Part shown: positions 36,994 to 45,930 of the stretch, one piece after another
How positions within the stretch are numbered: position 1 is the first letter of the stretch
Layout: each line of letters begins with the position of its first letter
Source of the DNA: DASPJQ01 sp035299065
GTDB taxonomy: Bacteria; Bacteroidota; Bacteroidia; Flavobacteriales_D; UBA2798
Reading direction: 5' to 3'
Assembly: GCA_035299065.1 (NCBI GenBank)
Contig: DATGXI010000152.1
Span: 19,280 to 83,279 of the forward strand
Length of the DNA: 64,000 bases
Position numbers and translations under genes: made by a program
Notes under the pieces: model-generated
What the model saw: only the letters and a program-made list of their open reading frames with translations
Database searches by the model: none
What the model was told of the DNA's origin: nothing

Positions 36994-37659
36994 ATGAAAA
37001 CGCTTGCTGTTTTATTAACGGTATTGCTGGGAGCACTATCGTTACAATCAAAATCAATTAACCAGGTTAGTTTTAGCGTAAGGGTAAAAGTTGACCACTT
37101 TTTTTCACCCGGTTCACTAAACCTGTTGGCACACGAAGTAAACCCTAAAAAGGGCGACACCATTATGCTTGAAAAACACACCGATTACCTTCGTGCCTTA
37201 AAAGACAAGCAGGTGGTAACAGGCGCAACAAACAACAAAGCATGGGTTGTGGCTTTTTTTATGAATAACATAATAAGCCTTGATGATGCTTTTTCGCTCA
37301 TGAATAATTACAACGCCTTTGATGAAACAAATTCACTGTATACAAAACCCAATCCAACAGATTTTTACTATGCCATAGAAATACTTACCACTGATGAACA
37401 AAGCCTGCAGGACTATATTCTAATATGTCCTGAGCTTGAAAAACAAATCATGCAAAAAGATGAACGCATTTTTATAGCCGGCAAAATAAGCAGTCATGCA
37501 AAAGCCGTATTGTTACAGGAAAAGCTCGTAGAGGCTGGCTTAAAAAACAATGTTGTGGTGGCTTATGAAGGAGTAAAACAGGTGCCGGTTTATATGGTAG
37601 CCAAAACACCGCAAACCGAAGTTAAACCTGAAAAAAACAACCGTAAAAAACACAAATAA
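36994..37659 (+). CDS. Secreted protein, unknown function, SPOR-like tail
   Basis: 221 residues with a signal peptide (MKTLAVLLTVLLGALSLQSKS). The mature part is mixed alpha/beta. The C-terminal region (about 160-205; IFIAGKISSHAKAVLLQEKLVEAG, then VVVAYEGVKQVPVYM) has the length and rhythm of a SPOR-like fold, which would bind denuded glycan, but the match is only suggestive. The tail is Lys-rich. There is no T9SS sorting domain. It stands alone between divergent neighbours. Confidence 0.6.
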   Translation: MKTLAVLLTVLLGALSLQSKSINQVSFSVRVKVDHFFSPGSLNLLAHEVNPKKGDTIMLEKHTDYLRALKDKQVVTGATNNKAWVVAFFMNNIISLDDAFSLMNNYNAFDETNSLYTKPNPTDFYYAIEILTTDEQSLQDYILICPELEKQIMQKDERIFIAGKISSHAKAVLLQEKLVEAGLKNNVVVAYEGVKQVPVYMVAKTPQTEVKPEKNNRKKHK

Positions 37660-37824
37660 AGGACCATGTGGGTTGGGCGGTTGAAAAAACAGGGAATACT
37701 GTGTTTTGGTATTTACAAATGCATTTTTTAATCCATAGAGAACAAACACACAAAACTATCACTTTAAAAAGCGGCAAAACAATTAAAATCCTTCTTGTCT
37801 TTATTTTACATACATTAGTTGGGT

Positions 37825-37855
37825 GAACCGGAATGAATAAAATTGTTCCGGTTTA
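37825..37855 (+). terminator. Weak hairpin before the Ppx gene
   Basis: AACCGGAA (37826-37833) pairs with TTCCGGTT (37846-37853) around a 12-base loop and is followed by an AT-rich but not T-only stretch. It could end transcription from the secreted-protein gene or be a leader structure of the next gene. Confidence 0.3.
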
Positions 37856-37869
37856 TTTAATTTTAACCT

Positions 37870-38787
37870 ATGATTGCAGTAATTGATTGTGGTACCAATA
37901 CATTTAATTTATTAATCGGTACCGTTTCAGGGAATGAACCTGAGGTTGTTTACCACACAAAAATACCGGTGAGGCTTGGCGAAGGTGGAATTGACAGGGG
38001 TATTCTTTCAAAACCCGCATTTGAGCGGGGCATAAATGCTTTGGTTGAATTCAGTAAGATTATTGCTGAAAAAAAAATCGAAAAAATCCTTGCTATTGGA
38101 ACAGCCGCATTACGTGATGCGGCAAACGGCCCAGAATTTATTGAAGCCTGCAAACAAAAAACAGGCATCACCATTGACCTTATTGAGGGCGAGCGTGAAG
38201 CTGAGCTAATATGGAAGGGTGCCCGGCACTGTGTAAATCCGAAAGGTAAATACCTGGTTATGGACATTGGAGGTGGCAGCAATGAATTTATTATTGCCGA
38301 CCACCACGAAATTTACTGGAAAAAAAGCTACCGGCTTGGGCTCTCACGGCTAAAAGAAACTTTCAGGTTCAATGACAACCCCTCAGAAAAAGAAATCCAC
38401 GAAGTAGCCGTTTATCTTGAAAAAGAAATGGAAGATTTATTTAAAGTATGCAAAGAATACGGGATTGAAACATTGGTTGGTACGGCAGGTACTTTTGATA
38501 CGTATGCTTCAGTTTTTAATTTTAAATATATTGGTATTGATTTTGACTCAAGCAATAAATCCATGGAATTCAACAACACTGAATTGATTGACTTTTGCAG
38601 GGAATTCACCACTTTATCCAAAAACAAAAGAGATGCGGTTGAAGGTATTCCTGAATTCAGGAAGGAATTTATGATATATGCCACACTTCTTACCCAAACA
38701 GTTATGGAGAAATGCAACATCAAATCAAGTTATCTTTCAACGTATGCGCTCAAGGAAGGCGTTTTTATTGAAGCACTCATTAAATAA
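37870..38787 (+). CDS. Ppx/GppA family phosphatase
   Basis: 305 residues of the sugar-kinase/actin-like ASKHA fold. Motifs are AVIDCGTNTFNLLIG at 3-17, GEREAELIWKGAR near 112, the phosphate loop MDIGGGSNEFI near 134 and TLVGTAGTFDTYA near 198. The family hydrolyses polyphosphate or (p)ppGpp. At about 300 residues this is the short form without the C-terminal HD domain of long Ppx proteins, as is common in Bacteroidota. It is convergent with cysN, with 8 bases of overlap between the two 3' ends. Confidence 0.92.
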   Translation: MIAVIDCGTNTFNLLIGTVSGNEPEVVYHTKIPVRLGEGGIDRGILSKPAFERGINALVEFSKIIAEKKIEKILAIGTAALRDAANGPEFIEACKQKTGITIDLIEGEREAELIWKGARHCVNPKGKYLVMDIGGGSNEFIIADHHEIYWKKSYRLGLSRLKETFRFNDNPSEKEIHEVAVYLEKEMEDLFKVCKEYGIETLVGTAGTFDTYASVFNFKYIGIDFDSSNKSMEFNNTELIDFCREFTTLSKNKRDAVEGIPEFRKEFMIYATLLTQTVMEKCNIKSSYLSTYALKEGVFIEALIK

Positions 38788-40045
38788 TCATTCCCGCACC
38801 TACCGTTTCATTTGTTCCTTCTTCAATAAGAATAAAACTACCTGTTACACGATTGCGGTAATATTTATCGTTTAGTAACGGTAACGTTGTACGCAAGGTA
38901 ATACGACCAATGTCATTCATCTTAATGTTCTTGTCGTCTTCCATTTTATGCAGGGTATTTATATCAACCTTGTAAAGAATGTTTTTTACCATGCAGCGCG
39001 CCTCACGTGATGTATGTTTAATCACATATTTTCCGCCATTCATTAATTGCTTTTCATTAAACCAGCAAATCATGGCATCAATGTCCTGTTCCACCATGGG
39101 CTTGTTGTTTGGTTTTACAAGCATATCGCCCCGGCTTAAGTCAATTTCATCTTCCAGTGAGATAGAAACTGACATTGGCGAGAACCCTTCTTCCACTTCT
39201 TTATCACCATTGTAAATAGTTTTTATTTTTGAGGTCATTCCTGAGGGTAAAGCCATTACTTCATCGCCTTTTTTAAAAATACCTCCAGAAATACGACCGG
39301 CAAATGCACGGTGATCGTGGAATTCAGTAGAAATGGGACGAATCACGTACTGTACTGCAAAACGACTATCCACTAAATTTTCATCGCCCGAAATATGTAA
39401 AGTTTCCAGCGTATACAATAGGGTTGGCCCCTGATACCATTTCATTTTTTCTGACCGGTCAACCACATTATCGCCATTCAATGCTGATATTGGAATATAA
39501 CGTATGTCACTTACTTCTAATTTAGAGGTAAATGCTTCAAGGTCTTTCTTTATTTTGTTGAATACCTTTTCATCGTAATCAACCAAATCCATTTTATTGA
39601 TGCAATACACAATGTGTGGAATTTTCAAGAGTGAGGCAATGAATGAATGCCTGCAGGTTTGCTCAATTATTCCTTTGCGCGCATCAACAAGTATAATGGC
39701 CATGTTAGCGGTGGAGGCACCTGTAACCATGTTGCGCGTGTATTGAATGTGCCCGGGAGTGTCGGCCACAATGAATTTACGTTTAGGTGTTGCAAAATAA
39801 CGGTAAGCCACATCAATGGTAATGCCCTGCTCCCTTTCAGCCCGCAATCCATCTGTAAGCAAGGCCAGGTTTACGTGTTCTTCACCCTTTTTTTTGCTGG
39901 CTGCTTCTACAGCCTCCATTTGGTCTTCAAAAATTGATTTTGAATCGTAAAGTAGGCGACCTATTAAAGTAGATTTACCATCATCAACCGAACCGGCAGT
40001 GGTAAACCTTAATAAATCCATGTCTAAATATCCTTCTGTTTCCAT
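38780..40045 (-). CDS. cysN: Sulfate adenylyltransferase subunit 1 (GTPase)
   Basis: 421 residues. G1 is TAGSVDDGKSTLIGRLLYD near 16, G3 VADTPGHIQYTRNMVTGAS near 93 and G4 YCINKMDLVDYDEKV near 148, followed by two EF-Tu-like beta-barrel domains to the end. CysN drives CysD by GTP hydrolysis to make adenosine 5'-phosphosulfate (APS) from ATP and sulfate. It lacks the C-terminal APS-kinase domain of fused CysNC, which is supplied separately by cysC two genes upstream. A gap of 86 bases, AT-rich with short inverted repeats, separates it from cysD. Confidence 0.97.
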   Translation of the reverse strand: METEGYLDMDLLRFTTAGSVDDGKSTLIGRLLYDSKSIFEDQMEAVEAASKKKGEEHVNLALLTDGLRAEREQGITIDVAYRYFATPKRKFIVADTPGHIQYTRNMVTGASTANMAIILVDARKGIIEQTCRHSFIASLLKIPHIVYCINKMDLVDYDEKVFNKIKKDLEAFTSKLEVSDIRYIPISALNGDNVVDRSEKMKWYQGPTLLYTLETLHISGDENLVDSRFAVQYVIRPISTEFHDHRAFAGRISGGIFKKGDEVMALPSGMTSKIKTIYNGDKEVEEGFSPMSVSISLEDEIDLSRGDMLVKPNNKPMVEQDIDAMICWFNEKQLMNGGKYVIKHTSREARCMVKNILYKVDINTLHKMEDDKNIKMNDIGRITLRTTLPLLNDKYYRNRVTGSFILIEEGTNETVGAGMII

Positions 40046-40131
40046 CTTAACTATTTTAAATAATGTGATTTCAAATAGTGAAATATATAAGATATATTAA
40101 ATTTCATTATTACGAAATTTCACTTTTTGAA

Positions 40132-41037
40132 TTAAAAATACCCTGCTTTCTTCCTATCTTCCATTGCCGCTTCACTTCTCTTATCGTCAATACGCGATCC
40201 TCGTTCAGTAACACGCGTGCTTGCAACTTCTTCTATAATTTCTTCAAGTGTATTGGCTGTTGACTCAACTGCACCAGTACAGGTCATATCGCCAATTGTC
40301 CTGAAACGCACCACCCTCTTTTCCAGTTTTTCGGTTGGTTTTAAATTCATGAATTCTGAATGCGCATAAATTACTCCATCACGCACAAAACAATCACGTG
40401 TATGTGTAAAATAGATGGAAGGAATTTCAATTTTTTCTTTCAAAATATACTGCCAAACATCCATCTCGGTCCAGTTACTTATTGGAAAAACCCTGAAATG
40501 TTCGCCCATGTTTTTTTTACCATTGAAAATATTCCACAATTCGGGGCGCTGGTTTTTGGGGTCCCATTGACCAAATTCATCCCGATGTGAAAAAAAACGT
40601 TCTTTTGCCCGTGCTTTTTCCTCATCACGCCTTGCCCCTCCAATACAGGCATCGTATTTATACTTTTCAATCGTATCAAGCAAGGTTACTGTTTGCAAGG
40701 TATTACGGCTTGCATAAAATCCCTTTTCTTCCACTGCTCTTCCGGCATCAATACTTTCCTGCACACTTCCAACAACAAGGTTTACGTTGTACTTTTTCAC
40801 AAGTTTATCCCTGAAATCGATGGTCTCTGCAAAATTATGGCCCGTATCAACGTGCACCAATGTAAATGGAATACCTGCCGGCCAAAATGCTTTACGCGCC
40901 AGGTGAAAACAAACAATACTGTCCTTTCCGCCTGAAAATAACAAAGCGGGGTTTTCAAACTGTGCAGCTACCTCACGCAATACGTAAATACTTTCTGCTT
41001 CCAGTTCGTCAAGGTGTGTCAAATGATAGTTTTTCAT
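40132..41037 (-). CDS. cysD: Sulfate adenylyltransferase subunit 2
   Basis: 301 residues with the PP-loop nucleotide motif ALLFSGGKDSIVCFHLA near 32, the family lines FTLVHVDTGHNF and GGARRDEEKARAKERFFS, and a C-terminal RGSRIDDKRSEAAMEDRKKAGYF-type tail (ending AGYF). CysD catalyses ATP sulfurylase chemistry (APS formation) in complex with CysN. Its start lies 10 bases after the cysC stop. The order cysC-cysD-cysN is a complete sulfate-activation operon. Confidence 0.97.
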   Translation of the reverse strand: MKNYHLTHLDELEAESIYVLREVAAQFENPALLFSGGKDSIVCFHLARKAFWPAGIPFTLVHVDTGHNFAETIDFRDKLVKKYNVNLVVGSVQESIDAGRAVEEKGFYASRNTLQTVTLLDTIEKYKYDACIGGARRDEEKARAKERFFSHRDEFGQWDPKNQRPELWNIFNGKKNMGEHFRVFPISNWTEMDVWQYILKEKIEIPSIYFTHTRDCFVRDGVIYAHSEFMNLKPTEKLEKRVVRFRTIGDMTCTGAVESTANTLEEIIEEVASTRVTERGSRIDDKRSEAAMEDRKKAGYF

Positions 41038-41047
41038 GTATCGTTTA

Positions 41048-41641
41048 TTAAACTTTATTTTTTTCTGTTATGTGCGTAAATACTTCCTCTACATTCTGTT
41101 CAACCGTTTTACCCTTCGTTTCCAAAATCACATCAGCTGCAATGGGAGCTTCAAAGGGCGCATTTACACCTGTAAAATCTTTTATCAATCCTTTTCTTGC
41201 CTTTGCGTAAAGCCCTTTTACATCGCGCTGCTCACAAATTTCGATCGGAGTATTTACAAAAATCTCAATAAAATCAGCCTCACCAACAATTTTTTTTGCC
41301 AAATCGCGCTGCGCTTTCATGGGACTTACAAAACAGCATAGCGTTATTAGACCATTTCCCGCCATAAGCTTTGCCACCTCGGCAATACGCCTTATGTTTT
41401 CGTTCCTATCCTCATCACTAAACCCAAGGTTATTGTTGATACCAGAACGCACGTTGTCACCATCCAAAACAGCTGTAACATATCCCTTTTTTACCAAAAA
41501 ACGATCAAGACTGGCTGCAATGGTACTTTTACCGGATCCTGAAAGACCGGTAAACCAAATGACCATGCCCCTTTGGTTTAGCAGGGCCTGCTTTGCCTTA
41601 CGGGAAACAAATTTGTCAAAATCAGGGTGAATATTCTCCAT
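41048..41641 (-). CDS. cysC: Adenylylsulfate (APS) kinase
   Basis: 197 residues. The Walker A motif WFTGLSGSGKSTIAASLDRF lies near 29, and VLDGDNVRSGINNNLGFSDE, FVSPMKAQRDLA and GLYAKARKGLIKDFTG are all diagnostic of APS kinase. It phosphorylates APS to PAPS, the sulfate donor for sulfotransferases and for PAPS reductase. It heads the cysCDN operon. A TAATTTTG box 17 bases upstream is the likely -7 element. Confidence 0.97.
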   Translation of the reverse strand: MENIHPDFDKFVSRKAKQALLNQRGMVIWFTGLSGSGKSTIAASLDRFLVKKGYVTAVLDGDNVRSGINNNLGFSDEDRNENIRRIAEVAKLMAGNGLITLCCFVSPMKAQRDLAKKIVGEADFIEIFVNTPIEICEQRDVKGLYAKARKGLIKDFTGVNAPFEAPIAADVILETKGKTVEQNVEEVFTHITEKNKV

Positions 41642-41657
41642 TTTCAGTAAACAGCCT

Positions 41658-41665
41658 CAAAATTA
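41658..41665 (-). promoter_or_regulatory. Candidate -7 element of the cysCDN operon
   Basis: TAATTTTG on the minus strand is a perfect match to the Bacteroidota -7 box (TAnnTTTG), 17 bases upstream of the cysC ATG. The expected -33 position has TTTA rather than TTTG, with a 16-base spacer, so the pair is imperfect. Confidence 0.4.
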
Positions 41666-41710
41666 CTGATTATTCTATTAGTAAATTGATTAAATTGGTC
41701 AAAAAACCAA

Positions 41711-43198
41711 ATGCCCGAAAATCTTCAACTTGAGCCCGGTGAACTATTACAGGTTGCCAAGGTTATTGACCAGGGCATACTTGTATGCGACAGAGCTGGT
41801 AATATTGAATACAGTAATCCGTTTGCCTCATCTTTCTTTGGTTTTGCATTAAATGAGCTAAGCGGAAAACACTTTTCAATCCTTACCGAGGATCCAAATG
41901 TGGCAAAAGCCCTTCTTGCCGGGGCAAAAGAAATTACCGAGGTAAAAGGGAAAAACAGGTTCAATAAAGAGATTTATTATACGGCCAAAATAACATCCTC
42001 AAGCAATGATAAATTTGTAATCATTATTTCTGATGTTACCAGGCGTATTGAGGGACGAAATAAGCTTCTCCAGAAGATCGAAACATGCGAAAAGCTTACA
42101 AAATCACGGTTTATTCGTGAAGGCCAGTTATCTGACGCTATTGAAGAAATACTGGTTGAGTCTGCCAGGGTTTTAGGCGTTGAGCGCGTTAATGCATGGC
42201 TTATTGATTCTAATTTTTCAATGATTGAGTGCATTGGTGCATGTCCGTCTCAAAACGCCAAATCGGGTAACATGATTTTGCAACGAAGAGACATGCCTGC
42301 CTACTTTAAGCTACTGGAAACCCAGGAAATTATTTCAACTGATGACACACTTCATGATCCGAAAACAGCCGAGTTAATGGACATTTATCTTTCAAAATAC
42401 GGCATTACCTCAATGATGGACGTTCCTATACGTATTGAAGGAGAAATGATTGGTGTTGTTTGTTTTGAGCACACTGGCACTCCCCGAAAATGGGATCTTA
42501 CAGAAAGAAAATTTGGATTATTTATAGCCCAACTTATTTCTCTTGCACTTGAAACACACCAGCGTAAAGAAACCCAGGGGAACCTTGAAAAATCCTATAA
42601 AGAAAAGGAATTGTTGTTGGCCGAAATACATCACCGTGTAAAAAACAACCTGGCTATGGTTAGTTCATTGCTCAACCTGCAACAATCAAAGGCCCGCGAT
42701 GATTTTCATGGAGAACTTTTTACCGAATCAAAAAACCGAATTCTTTCCATTGCCAGCATTCACCAAATGCTTTACCAGAACAAAAACTTTGCGCGTGTTG
42801 ATTTTGCGTCTTATATGAACGAAATTGTTTCACTTTTAAGACAATCCTACCTCCATCTTGCTAAAAAAACTGAAGTTATGTTACAAGTTGACGCAGTGGA
42901 AATGGACCTTTCAAAAGCTATTCCGCTTGGGCTTATTGCCAATGAAATTGTATCAAACAGTTTCAAACACGCATTTGACAAGGACAATGAAAATAAGATC
43001 GAGATTTACCTTAGATCAAAGAAAAACAAATACATGTTAGAAATTTCTGATAATGGCAAGGGAATAAAGGACCTTGAAGCTGTAAGAAAAAAGAACACCC
43101 TTGGACTTTCACTCGTATACGACCTGGCCGACCAGGTGAATGCCACCATTGAATACAGCAATAAAAAAGGAAGTCATTTTATACTTTACTTTGAATAA
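41711..43198 (+). CDS. Orphan PAS-GAF sensor histidine kinase, HisKA_2 type
   Basis: 495 residues, soluble, with no membrane helix. A PAS domain (about 10-115; YSNPFASSFFGFALNELSGK) is followed by a GAF domain (about 140-285; VERVNAWLID, SMMDVPIRIEGEMIGVVCFE). The HisKA_2 dimerisation domain (about 300-375) carries the phospho-acceptor region EIHHRVKNNLAM (His307/His308), and the HATPase domain (about 390-493) has LIANEIVSNSFKHAF and DNGKGIKDL. HisKA_2 kinases often regulate via separate receivers, but none is visible nearby. It is divergent from cysC with only about 70 bases between starts, so their promoters may interfere. The signal is unknown. Confidence 0.9.
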   Translation: MPENLQLEPGELLQVAKVIDQGILVCDRAGNIEYSNPFASSFFGFALNELSGKHFSILTEDPNVAKALLAGAKEITEVKGKNRFNKEIYYTAKITSSSNDKFVIIISDVTRRIEGRNKLLQKIETCEKLTKSRFIREGQLSDAIEEILVESARVLGVERVNAWLIDSNFSMIECIGACPSQNAKSGNMILQRRDMPAYFKLLETQEIISTDDTLHDPKTAELMDIYLSKYGITSMMDVPIRIEGEMIGVVCFEHTGTPRKWDLTERKFGLFIAQLISLALETHQRKETQGNLEKSYKEKELLLAEIHHRVKNNLAMVSSLLNLQQSKARDDFHGELFTESKNRILSIASIHQMLYQNKNFARVDFASYMNEIVSLLRQSYLHLAKKTEVMLQVDAVEMDLSKAIPLGLIANEIVSNSFKHAFDKDNENKIEIYLRSKKNKYMLEISDNGKGIKDLEAVRKKNTLGLSLVYDLADQVNATIEYSNKKGSHFILYFE

Positions 43199-43273
43199 AT
43201 GCTGATTACTTCTGTTTAAACAATATCCAAATCACCTTTACATTTCTTTATCCAAAATCTCTATACCTAAAAT

Positions 43274-44839
43274 CTAATAATCGTTATACCTGTTATACAG
43301 ATTGGCCGAAATGCAAAGAGAAATAAAATTTGTTGTTTGGGTTTGTTTTGAGTTGGATAATTTACGCAGTGTATAAGCCAATTCAACCTTAAGGTTGTTT
43401 TGTTTCAACAATAGCAACTCAACACCAATTTTATTATAAAATAAATTATTATTTAAACCTTGCCCAATAAAATTATGGTATTCCTGCGCCCGGGTTTTAT
43501 AGGACTGGAATAAATTTCCACCAAAATTCAACCCACTTGTGTCAGTACCATAATTTCCAATAACTGTTCTGTTACTAACAGTTAACCATTTATACCTGTA
43601 TTGCACAATGGTAACCCAATCGCGGCAATTTGCACCCATTGGATGCGAAAGTGGTTGATTAAAATGAGCGTAATTCTGGTAAACGCTTCCATGCGAATAC
43701 GTGAATGGACGTATGGCATTGTATTCAGTTTGAAAATAAAATCCTTTTAATTTAAAGGGTTCAAAGGCTTTAAATCCAATTTGCAAACCATATTTATTGG
43801 CCCACCATCCACTATCGGCTTTAATCTGGGCCAGCAAAAATTCGTCAAGCAAACCCTGGCCATAAATACTCATTTCATTGTTGAGTTTAAACTGTGCTCC
43901 CAGGCCAAGAATTGAGTTATCAGACGATCCAAGACTATATTCTACAGGCCTGAAAAATATAACCGGATTCAGATAATTAATATCCAGTTGCCTGTTTTGC
44001 AGCGTGTCTTTTGCCTGCCACACTACCGATTCGAATATATTTATATTTAAACGCTTTGTAATGTTCCAGCTTAGTAAATGGAATGTTGCGTACTTGTTGA
44101 AATAGTTTGCAGGCACAGCATTGGCTCCACGTATATCTTTTAGCTGGGCAACCATTGATATATATTTTATTCGCCAGAATGTGGTTGTAAATTTTGCAAA
44201 CGGGTAGCTGGTAGCATTGTCTGACAGAAATAAGCTCCTGTAACCATAACCCAGAAAATTTTTACCTTTTCCAACCTGTACATTAATGAATTTGTTTGGC
44301 GAAAATGAAACAGATGCATTCCAGTTTTCGTAATACATTTTACCTGGTGTTCCATTATATCTCAATCCAAAACCAGGCATTACTTCAAGTGAGTCAAACC
44401 GCTGTATAAGAAATGGCGAAATTGTTCCTTTCGTACCCAAAAAATCGCCCGAAAAAGTTAGTTTATTTTTGTAATTCACCACGGCCATAAATCCGCCAGA
44501 TAAGTCGCTTACCGAAGTATCATTTATTCCCTGATACTTTTCAACATTAAATCCGCCCAGGGGCAAAACCATGAAATTTAATTTCGCGGAAGGATTAATA
44601 TATTGTTCTTTAAAAAATTTATCACCCAGGGCCTGTTGTTCATCAAATAGTTTTTTTTTGGTACTATCGGCCATGAGGATGGGCCAAACCGCAGTATGAT
44701 GATAAACGTTAAGTTGATGAACATGCTTTTGCAAAAAGTAACCAGCATTGTTTTCAAGGAATGTATATGCTGACTGCGCACTTGCCTTGAACGAGGCAAT
44801 GATTAATACGCATAAATATACAATCCTAAAGGCCTTCAT
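43274..44839 (-). CDS. Wzi-like capsule-assembly outer-membrane protein (copy 1)
   Basis: 521 residues with a signal peptide (cleavage near ASAQ). The conserved core VQVGKGKNFLGYGYRSLFLS lies near 182-201, and the rest is aromatic strands of an 18-strand barrel (FFRPVEYSLGSSDNSILGLG, YNAIRPFTYSHGSVYQNYAH). It matches the Wzi capsule-assembly family, lectin-like barrels that anchor or organise capsular polysaccharide. It is the last gene of the operon and overlaps the WecA-like gene by ATGA. It is a paralogue of the Wzi-like gene two genes upstream. Confidence 0.88.
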   Translation of the reverse strand: MKAFRIVYLCVLIIASFKASAQSAYTFLENNAGYFLQKHVHQLNVYHHTAVWPILMADSTKKKLFDEQQALGDKFFKEQYINPSAKLNFMVLPLGGFNVEKYQGINDTSVSDLSGGFMAVVNYKNKLTFSGDFLGTKGTISPFLIQRFDSLEVMPGFGLRYNGTPGKMYYENWNASVSFSPNKFINVQVGKGKNFLGYGYRSLFLSDNATSYPFAKFTTTFWRIKYISMVAQLKDIRGANAVPANYFNKYATFHLLSWNITKRLNINIFESVVWQAKDTLQNRQLDINYLNPVIFFRPVEYSLGSSDNSILGLGAQFKLNNEMSIYGQGLLDEFLLAQIKADSGWWANKYGLQIGFKAFEPFKLKGFYFQTEYNAIRPFTYSHGSVYQNYAHFNQPLSHPMGANCRDWVTIVQYRYKWLTVSNRTVIGNYGTDTSGLNFGGNLFQSYKTRAQEYHNFIGQGLNNNLFYNKIGVELLLLKQNNLKVELAYTLRKLSNSKQTQTTNFISLCISANLYNRYNDY

Positions 44840-45930
44840 TTTTTGACTGGCTTAATCATAAACAAGATTGCTGGTAATGCAAGCGCTGTTAATGCTGCAA
44901 TTATAAAACTCAATGTAGGATCAACTGTAGCTGTACACAGGGCCACGCCAATTACAGCAAGGTTATAGCCATAGATGATGAAAACCGTTTTAGCGTGGTT
45001 AAGCCCAAAACGTAACAACCGGTGATGTAAATGATTTTTGTCGGCTGAAAAAGGACTTTGACCTCTTAAGGCTCTAACCGTAAATACCCTTAATGTATCA
45101 ACCAATGGATACGCCATAATGGCCATAGCAACTACCGGCATAGAAAGCCCGTGAAGTGGATGCGGTAATTTAGCCGGATCAAGTTCAATTAAGCGAATGG
45201 CGAGCACTGAAATAATTGCACCTATTGTAAGCGATCCGGAATCACCCATAAATATTCGTGCAGGCATAAAATTAAAGAAAAGAAATCCCAGTAACGATCC
45301 TGCCAGTACAAATCCAAGAAGGCTATGAGCATAATCTCCTGCAATATAAAAAAGGAAACCGAATGCAGCGCTGCATATTAAGCCTACTCCTGCAGCAAGC
45401 CCGTCAACACCATCAATCAGGTTAAAGGCATTTACGATCACAATATAAACAAACATTGTAAGGAGTGCCGAGGCCCATTCAGGAAACATTTTATCAATCC
45501 CAAAAAGCCCATGCATACCGGTTATTTTCATACCCGCCATCATAACCAAAATAAATCCCACAATAAAATGCGCCATTAGTTTTTTCATAGGAGCTGTCCC
45601 AATAATATCATCCTTAATTCCCACAAAGAAAAGAATAATGAGAATGGCTATTAAGTACTTAAAATCGCTCACGTCTTGTGCCATTTGAGCAATGGCGGCT
45701 TTTGTTGTTGGTATAAAAAGGGAATAATCACGAAACCATAAAGCGTAAGAAAAGAAAATTGCGCTAAAAATGATAATGCCACCAATGGTAGGAACACTTC
45801 TTTTATGCAATTTTCTTTCGTCACCCGGTAAATCAACCAGGTGCTTTAACTTCGCAACTTTAATAAGCGATGGTGTTGCAAGCAATACCACAAAAAAAGC
45901 TGTTATAAATCCTAAAACTTGTGTTTCCAC
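44836..45930 (-). CDS. WecA/TagO/MraY-type undecaprenyl-phosphate sugar-1-phosphate transferase
   Basis: 364 residues from a GTG start overlapping the upstream stop (TAGTG). About 10-11 membrane helices carry the family motifs: KDDIIGTAPMKKL near 107, NAFNLIDGVDGLAAGVG near 165, GDSGSLTIGAI near 230 and HRLLRFGLNH near 309. Such enzymes transfer a sugar-1-phosphate (usually GlcNAc-1-P) from UDP-sugar to undecaprenyl phosphate, starting O-antigen or capsule repeat units. Lying between two Wzi-like genes, it probably starts a surface polysaccharide. MraY itself is less likely because no cell-wall genes are nearby. Confidence 0.9.
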   Translation of the reverse strand: METQVLGFITAFFVVLLATPSLIKVAKLKHLVDLPGDERKLHKRSVPTIGGIIIFSAIFFSYALWFRDYSLFIPTTKAAIAQMAQDVSDFKYLIAILIILFFVGIKDDIIGTAPMKKLMAHFIVGFILVMMAGMKITGMHGLFGIDKMFPEWASALLTMFVYIVIVNAFNLIDGVDGLAAGVGLICSAAFGFLFYIAGDYAHSLLGFVLAGSLLGFLFFNFMPARIFMGDSGSLTIGAIISVLAIRLIELDPAKLPHPLHGLSMPVVAMAIMAYPLVDTLRVFTVRALRGQSPFSADKNHLHHRLLRFGLNHAKTVFIIYGYNLAVIGVALCTATVDPTLSFIIAALTALALPAILFMIKPVKK

